Assembly (NCBI RefSeq): GCF_009828095.1
Contig: NZ_WTYP01000001.1
Coordinates: 1,550,001-1,614,000, forward strand
Direction of reading: 5' to 3'
From: Pontixanthobacter luteolus
GTDB lineage: Bacteria; Pseudomonadota; Alphaproteobacteria; Sphingomonadales; Sphingomonadaceae
DNA length: 64,000 nt
Shown here: positions 15,940 to 26,870 of the stretch, one piece after another
Numbering within the stretch: the first letter of the stretch is position 1
Layout of the letters: every line of letters starts with the position of its first letter
Made by a program: the position numbers and the translations under genes
The notes under the pieces: generated by a model
Seen by the model: the letters and a program-made list of their open reading frames with translations, nothing else
Databases searched by the model: none
What the model was told of the DNA's origin: nothing

Positions 15940-17112
15940 TTAAAGCGACTCGATGATGGTGACGTTAGCAACGCCGCCGCCTTCGCACATCGTCTGTAGA
16001 CCATATTTCTTACCCCGCGCCTTGAGCGCGTGGACCAGAGTTGCCATCAGCTTGGTGCCCGATGCACCAAGTGGGTGACCCAGCGCAATCGCGCCGCCAT
16101 TGACGTTCAGCTTCTCCGGATCGGCTCCGGTATGCTTGAGCCACGCCAGCGGCACCGGCGCGAAGGCTTCGTTCACTTCGTAAAGGTCGATGTCGTCAAT
16201 CTTCATGCCTGCGCGCTGCAACGCCTTGTCGGTCGCGAACAGCGGTTCTTCCAGCATGATCACGGGATCACCGGCGGTGACCGTCAGGTTGTGGATTCGC
16301 GCCATCGGGGTCAGCCCGTGATCCTTCAGGAACTGTTCGGAAACAACCAGTGCGCCGCTCGATCCGTCGCAGATCTGGCTGGAGGTGGCCGCGGTGATCG
16401 TGCCCTTCTCGCTCAACAGCTTGACCGACGCGATGCTTTCCAGCGTTGCATCGAAACGGATGCCTTCGTCGACCGTGTGCCATTCCTCGCCCTCGGGCGT
16501 CTCGATCCGGACCGGGACGATTTCGTTCTTGAAGGCGCCGGCATTCGTTGCCTCGATCGCTTTCCTGTGACTTTCGAGCGCGAACCGGTCGAGGTCATCC
16601 TTGGTGAAGCCATGCTTTTGCACGATCATTTCCGCCCCCATGAACTGGGACCACATGATGCCGGGGTATTTCTCCTCCAACCCGGGGGATTTATACATTC
16701 CCAGGCCTTCTTTCATGTGGAACGTTGCGGTCGAACCCATCGGGACCCGGCTCATGCTCTCTACGCCGCTGGCGATAACGGCGTCCTGCGTGCCTGACAT
16801 GACTGCCTGCGCCGCGAACTGGATCGCCTGCTGCGAAGAACCGCATTGCCGGTCAATCGTGACGGCCGGGGTGGATTGCGGCAGATGCTTTGACGCGAGC
16901 ACCGCGTTGCGCCCTACCTGCATCGATTGTTCACCGGCCTGGCTGACACAGCCCATCACGACATCGTCGATCGCCGCCGGATCGACTCCGGTTCGCTCGA
17001 TCAAGGCATCAAGCGATTTCGCCGCGAGATCGACCGGGTGGACCCCGGCAAGGCGGCCACCCCTGCGCCCTCCGGCAGTACGAACGGCATCGACGATATA
17101 GGCGGTTGTCAT
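15940..17112 (-). CDS. Acetyl-CoA acyltransferase (thiolase)
   Basis: A 390-residue thiolase that cleaves 3-ketoacyl-CoA (or condenses acetyl-CoA). The nucleophilic cysteine is Cys90 in TIDRQCGSSQQAIQ. The second conserved His lies in GGAIALGHPLGASGTKL and the C-terminal acid/base cysteine in LQTMCEGGGVANVTII. The start ATG at 17110-17112 gives the family's usual first residues TTAYIVDAVRTAGGRRGG. Together with the downstream SDR it forms a two-gene beta-oxidation unit ended by a hairpin. The FadA-like, not PhaA-like, choice cannot be made confidently from sequence alone. Confidence 0.93.
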   Translation of the reverse strand: MTTAYIVDAVRTAGGRRGGRLAGVHPVDLAAKSLDALIERTGVDPAAIDDVVMGCVSQAGEQSMQVGRNAVLASKHLPQSTPAVTIDRQCGSSQQAIQFAAQAVMSGTQDAVIASGVESMSRVPMGSTATFHMKEGLGMYKSPGLEEKYPGIMWSQFMGAEMIVQKHGFTKDDLDRFALESHRKAIEATNAGAFKNEIVPVRIETPEGEEWHTVDEGIRFDATLESIASVKLLSEKGTITAATSSQICDGSSGALVVSEQFLKDHGLTPMARIHNLTVTAGDPVIMLEEPLFATDKALQRAGMKIDDIDLYEVNEAFAPVPLAWLKHTGADPEKLNVNGGAIALGHPLGASGTKLMATLVHALKARGKKYGLQTMCEGGGVANVTIIESL

Positions 17113-17501
17113 AACGGCGTCTCCAACAAGGTTCACTTAGTTAGCTATGTTTGCGGAAGAAAGCGATACCATCGCGGGATTATGGGTCAAGCGAGTATCT
17201 GCTGATGTTTGCCTCGAGATGCCCCCTTGAAGGCACTTCCGCAGCAACGTCAGACTCAAGACCTTACACGCCCGACACAGCGAAAAACCGCGCAAAATCG
17301 CTTTGTGTCAAATTAGTCACACAGCGCATTCGAAGGCTCTGAATGGCGACAAACGCTTTGCATTTACCCCTATGGATTGGGCAAGAGGCGCTATCCGTTG
17401 AGGGGGCGTCATGCGTAACCAACACGGGGATTAGGGATCTGAAGGTGTTTGCCCGGCGGAATTTTCCTCGGGGAAACTTTAGATATAAGGATAGAATCAA
17501 C
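17113..17501 (+). promoter_or_regulatory. Regulatory region upstream of the TonB-dependent receptor
   Basis: Nearly 390 bases between the divergent thiolase and receptor genes carry no convincing gene. A 20-base imperfect palindrome at 17304-17323 has perfect outer arms TGTGT and ACACA and an A/T-rich core, which would suit a dimeric regulator. The receptor's AAGGAT ribosome site lies at about 17488. I could not assign -35 and -10 boxes with confidence. Confidence 0.45.
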
Positions 17502-20500
17502 ATGAAGATGCAAAGCAAGCTGAAGCTCGCATCCGCGCCTCTGGCGTTGGGTGTTGCGCTGACAGCGGTGCCAGCGATGGCGCAAGATGCTGACACCGAT
17601 GAGGGCGCCGGCAACCAGCCGATCGTCGTTACCGGTTCGCGTATCGTGCGCCCCGAAGTCGAAAGCGTTTCGCCTGTGACCACGGTTGGTCAGGCTGCGA
17701 TCGACCAGACCGGTACCGTCCGCGTCGAAGACATTATCAACGACCTGCCGCAGACTGTTGCTGGCCAGAGCGCGTTCCTTTCGAACGGTGCTTCGGGTAC
17801 TGCGACCGTCAACCTGCGTGGCCTCGGCTCGAACCGTACACTGGTTCTCGTCGACGGTCGCCGTCTCCCGGCTGGTGACCCGTTCGCAACCGCACCTGAC
17901 CTTAACCAAATTCCTTCGCAGCTCATCGAGCGCGTTGAAGTGGTTACCGGTGGTGCTTCCTCGGTATACGGTGCAGACGCCGTTGCTGGTGTTGTCAACT
18001 TCATCATGGACCGCGATTTCGAAGGCTTCAGCCTCGAAGGTCAGATGAGCTTCTACCAGGCTGGCAACAACAACGACGAGATCCGTGATCTCCTTCGTCG
18101 TACCAACAACGCTGTACCTGCTGAATCGCAGGCAAATGGCTTCACATATGACGTGAACGCCACTTTCGGCGCTTCGTTCGATGATGGCCGCGGCCACGTT
18201 ACCGCATATCTCGGTTACCGTGAAATCGAAGAAATCGTACAGGCTGACTACGATGAAAGTGCTTGCGCACTTTCGTTCAGCGCTGGTGACCCAACCGGTT
18301 TCACCTGCGCAGGTTCGTCGACCACTCCGAACGGCACGTTCTTCGTGACACGCGGTGGCGCAAATACGCCTATCGATACGCGCCCTACAATTGACGATCC
18401 GGATAACCCAGGCACCCTGATTACGAACCCATCGTTTGGTGATCAGATCCTCGCAGACCTGCCGTTCGGCAACGTACTTACGCTCAACGAAAGCGGACCG
18501 GGCAACACTTTCCGTCGCTCAGCTGCATTCTCGGGCACCGGCGCGGATACCTACAACTACGCTCCGACCAACTACTATCAGCGTCCCGATACGCGTTGGA
18601 CTGCAGGCTTCTTCGCAGATTACGAAGTAAGCGAGTCGTTCAAGCCGTACGCTGAATTCCAGTTCATGGATGACCGTTCGGTTGCTCAGATCGCGTTCTC
18701 GGGTACGTTCTTCAATGGCCCGGGTACTCTGAGCTGTGGCAGTTCGCTACTTTCTGCACAACAGGCCGATTCGCTTGGTTGCGGAACCTTGACTGACGGA
18801 TCAATTGATCCAGATGACACGGTAGGCATCTTGATTGGTAAGCGTCTGGTAGAAGGCTTCCCGCGTCAGAACGATCTGCGTCACACCAGCTATCGCGGCG
18901 TGATCGGCGCTAAGGGTCAAATTTCTGACGATTGGTCCTATGACGTGTACGCACTGCGTGCGAACACAATTTATCAGAATGTTTACCTGAACGACCTTTC
19001 TGTTACTCGGATCAATGCAGCAATCGCAGGTTGCCCAGGCACCGGTGAGCCAGCTGGCTGCGTTCCGCTTGACGTCTTCCAGGTTGGCGGCGTTACCCGT
19101 GAGCAATTCGATTACATCGCAGTTAATGCGCTTTCGAATGCAGACCTCGAAACTCGCGTAGTAAGCGGTTACGTAACCGGCCCGCTCGGTGATGTGACTG
19201 GCGCTGGCGACATTCAGGTCGTTCTTGGTGCTGAATACCGTGAGGAAGCTTACGATCTTCGCGTCGACGAGAACTTTGCACTGGGCAACCTTTCGGGTCA
19301 GGGCGGTCCAACTGCACCGGTCTCGGGTTCGTTCGATGTTAAAGAAGTGTTTGCTGAAATCGTCGTGCCGCTGGTCCGCGACAGCTTCCTGTATGACTTC
19401 TCGATCGAAGGTGGCTTCCGCTACTCCGACTACAGCACTTCGGGTTCCTCGGAAACTTACAAGGTTGGCGTCAATCTTGCTCCTACCGACTTCCTGAAGT
19501 TCCGTGGTGTTTACAGTAAGGCCGTACGTTCGCCTAACGCAGTGAACCTGTTCGCACCGCAGACCATCGGTCTTTTCGGCGGCACGGATCCTTGCGCTGG
19601 CTCAGATCCTGACGCAACTCAGGCTCAATGCGCTAACACTGGCGTCACCGCAGCTCAGTACGGTAACGTTCCGGACAACCCAGCTGGCCAATATAACCAG
19701 TTTGGTGGTGGTAACCCGAACCTTGATGTTGAAAAGGCAGACACATGGACCGCTGGTTTCGTCTTCGAAGGCGACTCGCTTGGTCTCCGCGGCTTCGCGT
19801 TGTCGGTTGACTACTTCAACATTGAAGTTGACGGAACCATCGGCGGCATTGGCGCTCAGACTATCCTTAACCAGTGTATCGATACTGGATCGGATACTTT
19901 CTGTGACCTGATCGTGCGTAACGCAGGCACTGGCGACCTCTGGGTAGGCAGTGATGCAGTTGATGGTTATGTCATCAATACTACGCAGAACATCGGTGGG
20001 CTGAAGACCGAAGGCTTCGACATCAACGCAGGCTTCGATTTCCCTGTAACCGACACGGGCTCGGCATATCTCGACTATGCTGGTACCTATACAACTGCAT
20101 ATGAACTTCAGTCGCTCCCGACTTTGGATTTCTATGACTGTATTGGTTACTACGGTTCGACCTGTGGTCAGCCTTTCCCTGAGTACAGCCACATCGCTCG
20201 ACTTGGCTATCGCTCGGAAGACGGCTTCTCGGTCAACCTGAGCTGGCGCTTCTTCGGCGGCGTCGAAGCTGACGTTCTCTCTTCGGACCCGCAGCTTAGC
20301 GGTGCTTCGCAGGGCGTTGAAGAGCTCGACACCATCGACTCGTACAGCTGGTTCGACCTTTCGGGCACCGTCCGTGTTCTTGACACGCTGACGCTGACCG
20401 CTGGTGTGAACAACATGTTCGACAAGAAGCCACCACTCGTCGGTTCTGCTTACAGCCCGTCGAACGGCAACACCTACCCGGGTATCTACGATCCGGTAGG

Positions 20501-20537
20501 TCGTAACATCTTCGTTCGCGCTGCTCTCGATTTCTAA
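17502..20537 (+). CDS. TonB-dependent receptor
   Basis: A 1011-residue outer-membrane transporter powered by TonB. The start ATG at 17502 follows AAGGAT and gives a signal peptide (LKLASAPLALGVALTAVPAMAQ). After it come a TonB-box-like IVVTGSRI segment, the plug domain (VNLRGLGSNRTLVLVDGRRLP; VTGGASSVYGADAVAGVVN) and a long beta barrel that ends in Phe (FVRAALDF), the usual BAM signal. Unusually long cysteine-bearing extracellular loops are seen near residues 250, 410, 560 and 770 (CAGSDPDATQAQC). The substrate is unknown. Codons such as GCT, GGT and CGT are much commoner than in neighbouring genes, which suggests high expression. A strong terminator follows. Confidence 0.94.
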   Translation: MKMQSKLKLASAPLALGVALTAVPAMAQDADTDEGAGNQPIVVTGSRIVRPEVESVSPVTTVGQAAIDQTGTVRVEDIINDLPQTVAGQSAFLSNGASGTATVNLRGLGSNRTLVLVDGRRLPAGDPFATAPDLNQIPSQLIERVEVVTGGASSVYGADAVAGVVNFIMDRDFEGFSLEGQMSFYQAGNNNDEIRDLLRRTNNAVPAESQANGFTYDVNATFGASFDDGRGHVTAYLGYREIEEIVQADYDESACALSFSAGDPTGFTCAGSSTTPNGTFFVTRGGANTPIDTRPTIDDPDNPGTLITNPSFGDQILADLPFGNVLTLNESGPGNTFRRSAAFSGTGADTYNYAPTNYYQRPDTRWTAGFFADYEVSESFKPYAEFQFMDDRSVAQIAFSGTFFNGPGTLSCGSSLLSAQQADSLGCGTLTDGSIDPDDTVGILIGKRLVEGFPRQNDLRHTSYRGVIGAKGQISDDWSYDVYALRANTIYQNVYLNDLSVTRINAAIAGCPGTGEPAGCVPLDVFQVGGVTREQFDYIAVNALSNADLETRVVSGYVTGPLGDVTGAGDIQVVLGAEYREEAYDLRVDENFALGNLSGQGGPTAPVSGSFDVKEVFAEIVVPLVRDSFLYDFSIEGGFRYSDYSTSGSSETYKVGVNLAPTDFLKFRGVYSKAVRSPNAVNLFAPQTIGLFGGTDPCAGSDPDATQAQCANTGVTAAQYGNVPDNPAGQYNQFGGGNPNLDVEKADTWTAGFVFEGDSLGLRGFALSVDYFNIEVDGTIGGIGAQTILNQCIDTGSDTFCDLIVRNAGTGDLWVGSDAVDGYVINTTQNIGGLKTEGFDINAGFDFPVTDTGSAYLDYAGTYTTAYELQSLPTLDFYDCIGYYGSTCGQPFPEYSHIARLGYRSEDGFSVNLSWRFFGGVEADVLSSDPQLSGASQGVEELDTIDSYSWFDLSGTVRVLDTLTLTAGVNNMFDKKPPLVGSAYSPSNGNTYPGIYDPVGRNIFVRAALDF

Positions 20538-20558
20538 GAGCAGACGACACTGAAACGG

Positions 20559-20586
20559 AAACGGCGGGCCTCGGCCCGCCGTTTTT
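20559..20586 (+). terminator. Terminator of the TonB-dependent receptor gene
   Basis: AAACGGCGGGCC (20559-20570) pairs with GGCCCGCCGTTT (20573-20584), followed by TTTTTGTTT. Stem length and T tract are those of an efficient intrinsic terminator. Confidence 0.88.
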
Positions 20587-20673
20587 GTTTGTACGGCCCG
20601 AACCCGCGCATTTTAGTATGCTGAGGGTTCGCCATTCTGCGCGCTCGAAGCCTAATGCATGCCCATCGAAGCG

Positions 20674-20710
20674 GGCAAAAAGAAGGGCGCGTAGTCATCA
20701 CCACGCGCCC
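20674..20710 (-). terminator. Terminator of the oxygenase/methyltransferase operon
   Basis: On the minus strand GGGCGCGT (20710-20703) and ACGCGCCC (20692-20685) form an 8-bp stem, followed by TTCTTTTTGC. It lies just past the stop of the TPR/2OG oxygenase gene. Confidence 0.78.
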
Positions 20711-20739
20711 CGCCAGTATTTCTGATATGCGACTGATCG

Positions 20740-22557
20740 CTAGAAACTGTTCATCCGGACATCAAATGCGCAGGTCAGTCTCTCACCACCCTCAAATGGC
20801 CGTGTCCCATGCCACATTGTCGATGGGAACAGCACCAGCCTGCCAACCTCCGGCCTGATCGCCCTGATCGGCTCCAACCCTGTCTCCAGCTCGCTCGCCG
20901 GCTCGCCGAGCATTAGCCAACCCGACTGATCCACATCGGCCACGTTGCTTTGGACACTCTGCGGCAAGGCGACATAAAACGCCGAACTAATATCCCCATG
21001 GGTGTGAATATGGTTCGCGTGAAACCCACCTTCAGTTAACCGGATCGACCAACTGCCACTGAAGCGAAAGTTCTCTCGCGGTCTGCCAAGCAATGGATGG
21101 TTCGGGTCCGGTTCTGGTAGCTGATCGATATACTCGCGAACGCAGTTCCTGAGCGCATTCACCAGCGTCTGGATTGGCGCGCTAGCGTTGCGGAAAAGGA
21201 TATTCCCCGTTTGCGTGCCGCCCCGCACCGATTGAGCAATCGGCTGTTCGCGAAATACGTGCAGCTTGCGCAAAGTATCCGCCAGTTCCTCGATATCCGG
21301 CATTTCCGACGAAATATCATGCGTCTGAATGAAACGTCTATCGCCCTCGAGCCAGGCCCATCTAGGATCATCAAGTTTTCGCATTGCAATCGCGATATAG
21401 GGCCAGACATCGCCATTTATCGTGCCCTCACCTGCAGGGTCGAGCGCGAGGATGCCATTGCCAATCCTGATCACCTCGTCGAACCGCTGCGTTCTGGTCA
21501 GAAACCTGAGATAGGCCTTCGCAAATTCAGGAGAGCTTTCGAAATCGAGCTTTGCAAACAGAGCTTCAGCTTCATCAAAGCGCTTCAATTCCGAAAGGCT
21601 ATTCGCCTTTGCCAACTGGATGAAACTGTCTTGATCGGCATCTTCACCGCCCTGCCCAAGAATTTCCAGCGCCCGTTCATGGCCTTCTACGCGCGATGCG
21701 AGGGCGGCATAGGCAGACCGCAAAGCGTGCCAATCCGGCCGCTGACTCAGCGCGGTTTCATACCGCGTTGCAAAGCCTTTGGCCCCGGTTGTCTGGCGCT
21801 TCATATCAGCCAGAATTCCGTAGCCCTCCAGCCAATCGGGAGCCTTGTCCAGCGCATCTTCGAGAATGGCGATCCCATCTTCGCTCCGCCCGTCCTCTAC
21901 TGCGGCCTGCGCAAGTGTAGCCTTCAGTTCGAGATTGTCTGGGTCTGCGGCGAGTGCGATTTCCAGCGGTTTGCTGGACGGATTGCCGGATTCGTACATT
22001 GAACGGGCAAGAATGTGTTTCGCACGGCGGTTGACCGGGTCGCGCGACAGGACCCGCTTGGACAGTTCCACTGCTTCGGAGATGCGGTCATCTTCGCGAA
22101 GGAAAAGCGCCAAATTGTTTGCAATACGAAATTCATGCGGGTGCGCATCTGCCAGTAAGGCCAACTCTTGCAAGGCGGCTGGACGGCCAGGGGTTCTTGC
22201 CAAGGAGAGAAGCCGGTCAATCTTGGCGTTGAGATGGTCGGGCTGCTCCGCCAGAATGGCATCGAAATGCACAATAGCCTTCTCATGCTCTCCCAGGGTG
22301 CTCAGCCAATCCGCATACACCCCTCGGAACGATATCTCGCGTGGCTGCAGACGAATTGCTGCCTCGAAGTTCTCCTTGGCTTTGTCGATCTGCCCCTGTG
22401 CCCGGTGCGCATATGCCGTCATCAGGCGAATGGTGCCGTCTTGCGGGGCCAGTATCCTCAGCTTCGCCAAATCAGCATGAGCATCGTCATATCGGCCTTC
22501 CTGCATCGCACGTTGTGCGCGAGCAGCCAGTTCTTGCGGCGATTGATTCACGGTCAT
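20740..22557 (-). CDS. TPR protein with C-terminal 2OG-Fe(II) oxygenase domain
   Basis: A 605-residue two-part protein. Residues ~1-400 are tetratricopeptide repeats (for example ARAQRAMQEGRYDDAHADLA and AKENFEAAIRLQPREISFRG). Residues ~430-605 form a putative 2-oxoglutarate/Fe(II) dioxygenase domain of the 2OG-FeII_Oxy_5 type: the iron-binding region is GGFHANHIHTHGDISSAFYV and the second histidine side is LFPSTMWHGTRPFEGGERLT, where the Arg would hold 2-oxoglutarate. Such enzymes hydroxylate proteins or small molecules; the target is unknown. Its ATG overlaps the stop of the upstream methyltransferase by four bases, so the two are coupled. It faces the receptor gene tail-to-tail. Confidence 0.87.
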   Translation of the reverse strand: MTVNQSPQELAARAQRAMQEGRYDDAHADLAKLRILAPQDGTIRLMTAYAHRAQGQIDKAKENFEAAIRLQPREISFRGVYADWLSTLGEHEKAIVHFDAILAEQPDHLNAKIDRLLSLARTPGRPAALQELALLADAHPHEFRIANNLALFLREDDRISEAVELSKRVLSRDPVNRRAKHILARSMYESGNPSSKPLEIALAADPDNLELKATLAQAAVEDGRSEDGIAILEDALDKAPDWLEGYGILADMKRQTTGAKGFATRYETALSQRPDWHALRSAYAALASRVEGHERALEILGQGGEDADQDSFIQLAKANSLSELKRFDEAEALFAKLDFESSPEFAKAYLRFLTRTQRFDEVIRIGNGILALDPAGEGTINGDVWPYIAIAMRKLDDPRWAWLEGDRRFIQTHDISSEMPDIEELADTLRKLHVFREQPIAQSVRGGTQTGNILFRNASAPIQTLVNALRNCVREYIDQLPEPDPNHPLLGRPRENFRFSGSWSIRLTEGGFHANHIHTHGDISSAFYVALPQSVQSNVADVDQSGWLMLGEPASELETGLEPIRAIRPEVGRLVLFPSTMWHGTRPFEGGERLTCAFDVRMNSF

Positions 22558-23420
22558 GCTTCGGCTCTAGTACCGTTGAGTTCCCAGCAGATCGCTTTGC
22601 CGTCAAACTCCAACACCTCGGGCCGTGCCCAATCGATGGATGATGCAGTACGCTTGATCAACGCATTGATATCATCCTCACTTTGGGCTGCCTGCTTCAA
22701 TTCGCGTAAGATAGTGAGTTCTCGCTGCATTCCGGCATCAATACCGTCCAGAAGCGCCGTACGGTCGACCTCCGACATGGCAAACCCATCTCGACAAGCG
22801 GTAGCAATCTCGAGAATCAGCGGCTGCTCTCCATACTGGCCAACTAGCTTCCCGAAACCGGCTTGCAAACGGGCACGATCCCCGCTGCGGGCCGCATCGG
22901 TCGCTCCAAAGGATGAGATGGCTTCCAGCAAATTGCGCCGGACTTTGTTTGCTTGCACCACCACGCTTTGCGCATGATGCATCAGAAGCCGGATCTTGCC
23001 ACCGGGTTTCAGGATACGGGCCAACTCGCCCGATGCTTCTTCGCCAGCGTATTCGAAACCGAACTGGCTGATGGCGGCGTCAAATTCAGCATCATCGAAA
23101 GGCAGATTCTCGAGCGGCACCCCAGCGCGAACCGGAAACGGCAGATCTGCATCTTCCGAAATTTCTGCATAGTCCGCACCGATGATATCTGCAGTTGGGT
23201 TTCCGCTCAGCAGCGCCCGTCCAGCCGCACCCATACCGCATGCCAGATCGGCGACACGGCTGGCCTTTGGCATCTCTTTGCCGAATTCCTGCCAGCGGCC
23301 TGAGATCAATTTTTGGACAATTTCCTCGGCCTGCGGAACACAGGCCGCCGCTGAATCGGGATCGGCCCAATACCATGTCCAGCTGCTCTCAGCCGCCGAC
23401 TTATCGCTTTTGTCGCTCAT
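22554..23420 (-). CDS. SAM-dependent methyltransferase, class I
   Basis: A 288-residue protein with a Rossmann-type methyltransferase domain. Motif I reads VADLACGMGAAGRALL (residues ~55-70), the acidic end of strand 2 is IIGADYAE, motif III is DAEFDAAISQFGFEYA, and the region before motif IV reads LKPGGKIRLLMHHA. This resembles the Methyltransf_11 group. The substrate is unknown. The first ~15 residues are polar and Ser/Lys/Asp-rich. The gene is translationally coupled to the TPR/2OG oxygenase, which suggests that methylation and hydroxylation act on a common target, but that is inference. Confidence 0.88.
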   Translation of the reverse strand: MSDKSDKSAAESSWTWYWADPDSAAACVPQAEEIVQKLISGRWQEFGKEMPKASRVADLACGMGAAGRALLSGNPTADIIGADYAEISEDADLPFPVRAGVPLENLPFDDAEFDAAISQFGFEYAGEEASGELARILKPGGKIRLLMHHAQSVVVQANKVRRNLLEAISSFGATDAARSGDRARLQAGFGKLVGQYGEQPLILEIATACRDGFAMSEVDRTALLDGIDAGMQRELTILRELKQAAQSEDDINALIKRTASSIDWARPEVLEFDGKAICWELNGTRAEA

Positions 23421-23456
23421 TTATTGCTCGCGCTAATTGTTTGGAAAATGGATAAT

Positions 23457-23975
23457 TCAACGCGATCGCTTTATACGGAAGGATGGCCCGCCGTTGAGAC
23501 TGGCTTTGTAGCTGGTGAACGCAGCCTTCTTTATGGTGATCTTGTCGCCCGGATCAGGCCGGAGATAATTGTTGTCCGTCTGATACCAAACCGCCCCGTC
23601 TTCAAGAGTGAAAACATACCCGCTTCGGCCTTGTGACACCGACACGACGGTGGACTCGATTTCTGAAACCTCGTCATCATCGCCGCCGCCATCAAACAGC
23701 TTTATCTTGGGCAGAGTCAGTCCGAACAGGCCACGTTTTGTCTCCCGCACCTGTTCGCGATCAGCCAGCAGAAGATCGTTTGCCTCTTCCGCAGAAGCCA
23801 TGGCGTCTACACTGGAATCGAAACAGGCAAGCCGCTCGGCATCGTCGGTCAACTGGCGACATTCGAGCACCTTAGCAAAAACTTCGGGTCGTTGCTGCTC
23901 ATCCTGCGCCGAAGCTGGGACTGCAATCCCAAGACAGGCTGCTGCAGCCAGTGAATATCCGAATTTCCTAGTCAT
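23457..23975 (-). CDS. Exported protein of unknown function
   Basis: A 172-residue periplasmic protein with a clear signal peptide (RKFGYSLAAAACLGIAVPASAQ, cleavage after AQ). The mature N-terminus contains LECRQLTDDAERLACFDSSV, a two-cysteine helical motif seen in many short exported proteobacterial proteins, probably disulfide-bonded. The C-terminal half alternates hydrophobic and polar residues (IESTVVSVSQGRSGYVFTLEDGAVWYQ shortened here), suggesting a small beta domain. I do not recognise a named family. It ends just past the methyltransferase start region and is read in the same direction, so a shared transcript is possible. Confidence 0.75.
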   Translation of the reverse strand: MTRKFGYSLAAAACLGIAVPASAQDEQQRPEVFAKVLECRQLTDDAERLACFDSSVDAMASAEEANDLLLADREQVRETKRGLFGLTLPKIKLFDGGGDDDEVSEIESTVVSVSQGRSGYVFTLEDGAVWYQTDNNYLRPDPGDKITIKKAAFTSYKASLNGGPSFRIKRSR

Positions 23976-24027
23976 GAAATGCTCCCACGGCTCTGCACTC
24001 TCGCGTGATCCGCTGCTTAGGGCATTT

Positions 24028-24064
24028 GGCGGGCAGCGCCAATATCTGCGGCGTGCTGCCCGCC
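24028..24064 (-). terminator. Possible hairpin downstream of clpB
   Basis: GGCGGGCAGC (24028-24037) and GCTGCCCGCC (24055-24064) form a perfect 10-bp stem with a 17-base loop, directly after the clpB stop. There is no T tract, so it may act as a Rho-related or mRNA-stabilising structure. Confidence 0.45.
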
Positions 24065-24079
24065 CGGAAATCTGTTGGC

Positions 24080-26659
<2,580 letters not shown>

Positions 26660-26692
26660 CAATAATCCCTCATTCTATACCGCCACAAGATA

Positions 26693-26712
26693 GTGTTGTA
26701 TAACTGCAACAC
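26693..26712. promoter_or_regulatory. Inverted repeat upstream of clpB
   Basis: GTGTTG (26693-26698) and CAACAC (26707-26712) form 6-base perfect arms around an 8-base spacer, about 35-55 bases before the clpB start and in front of the divergent acylase gene. It may be an operator; no heat-shock (sigma-32) box or CIRCE element could be recognised with confidence. Confidence 0.3.
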
Positions 26713-26870
26713 AAGGCCCGACCCCATTTTCCCATGGAGGTGTATTACTCACATATGGAACCCCGGCGAACCTACAAGATGGCAGCGAAAAAAACTCATA
26801 CGTGATTGTCCAGACGCTTCACCGATGCCGTCAAGCCCGCTAGGCTGCCTGGCAAGAGAGGAAATTACAG

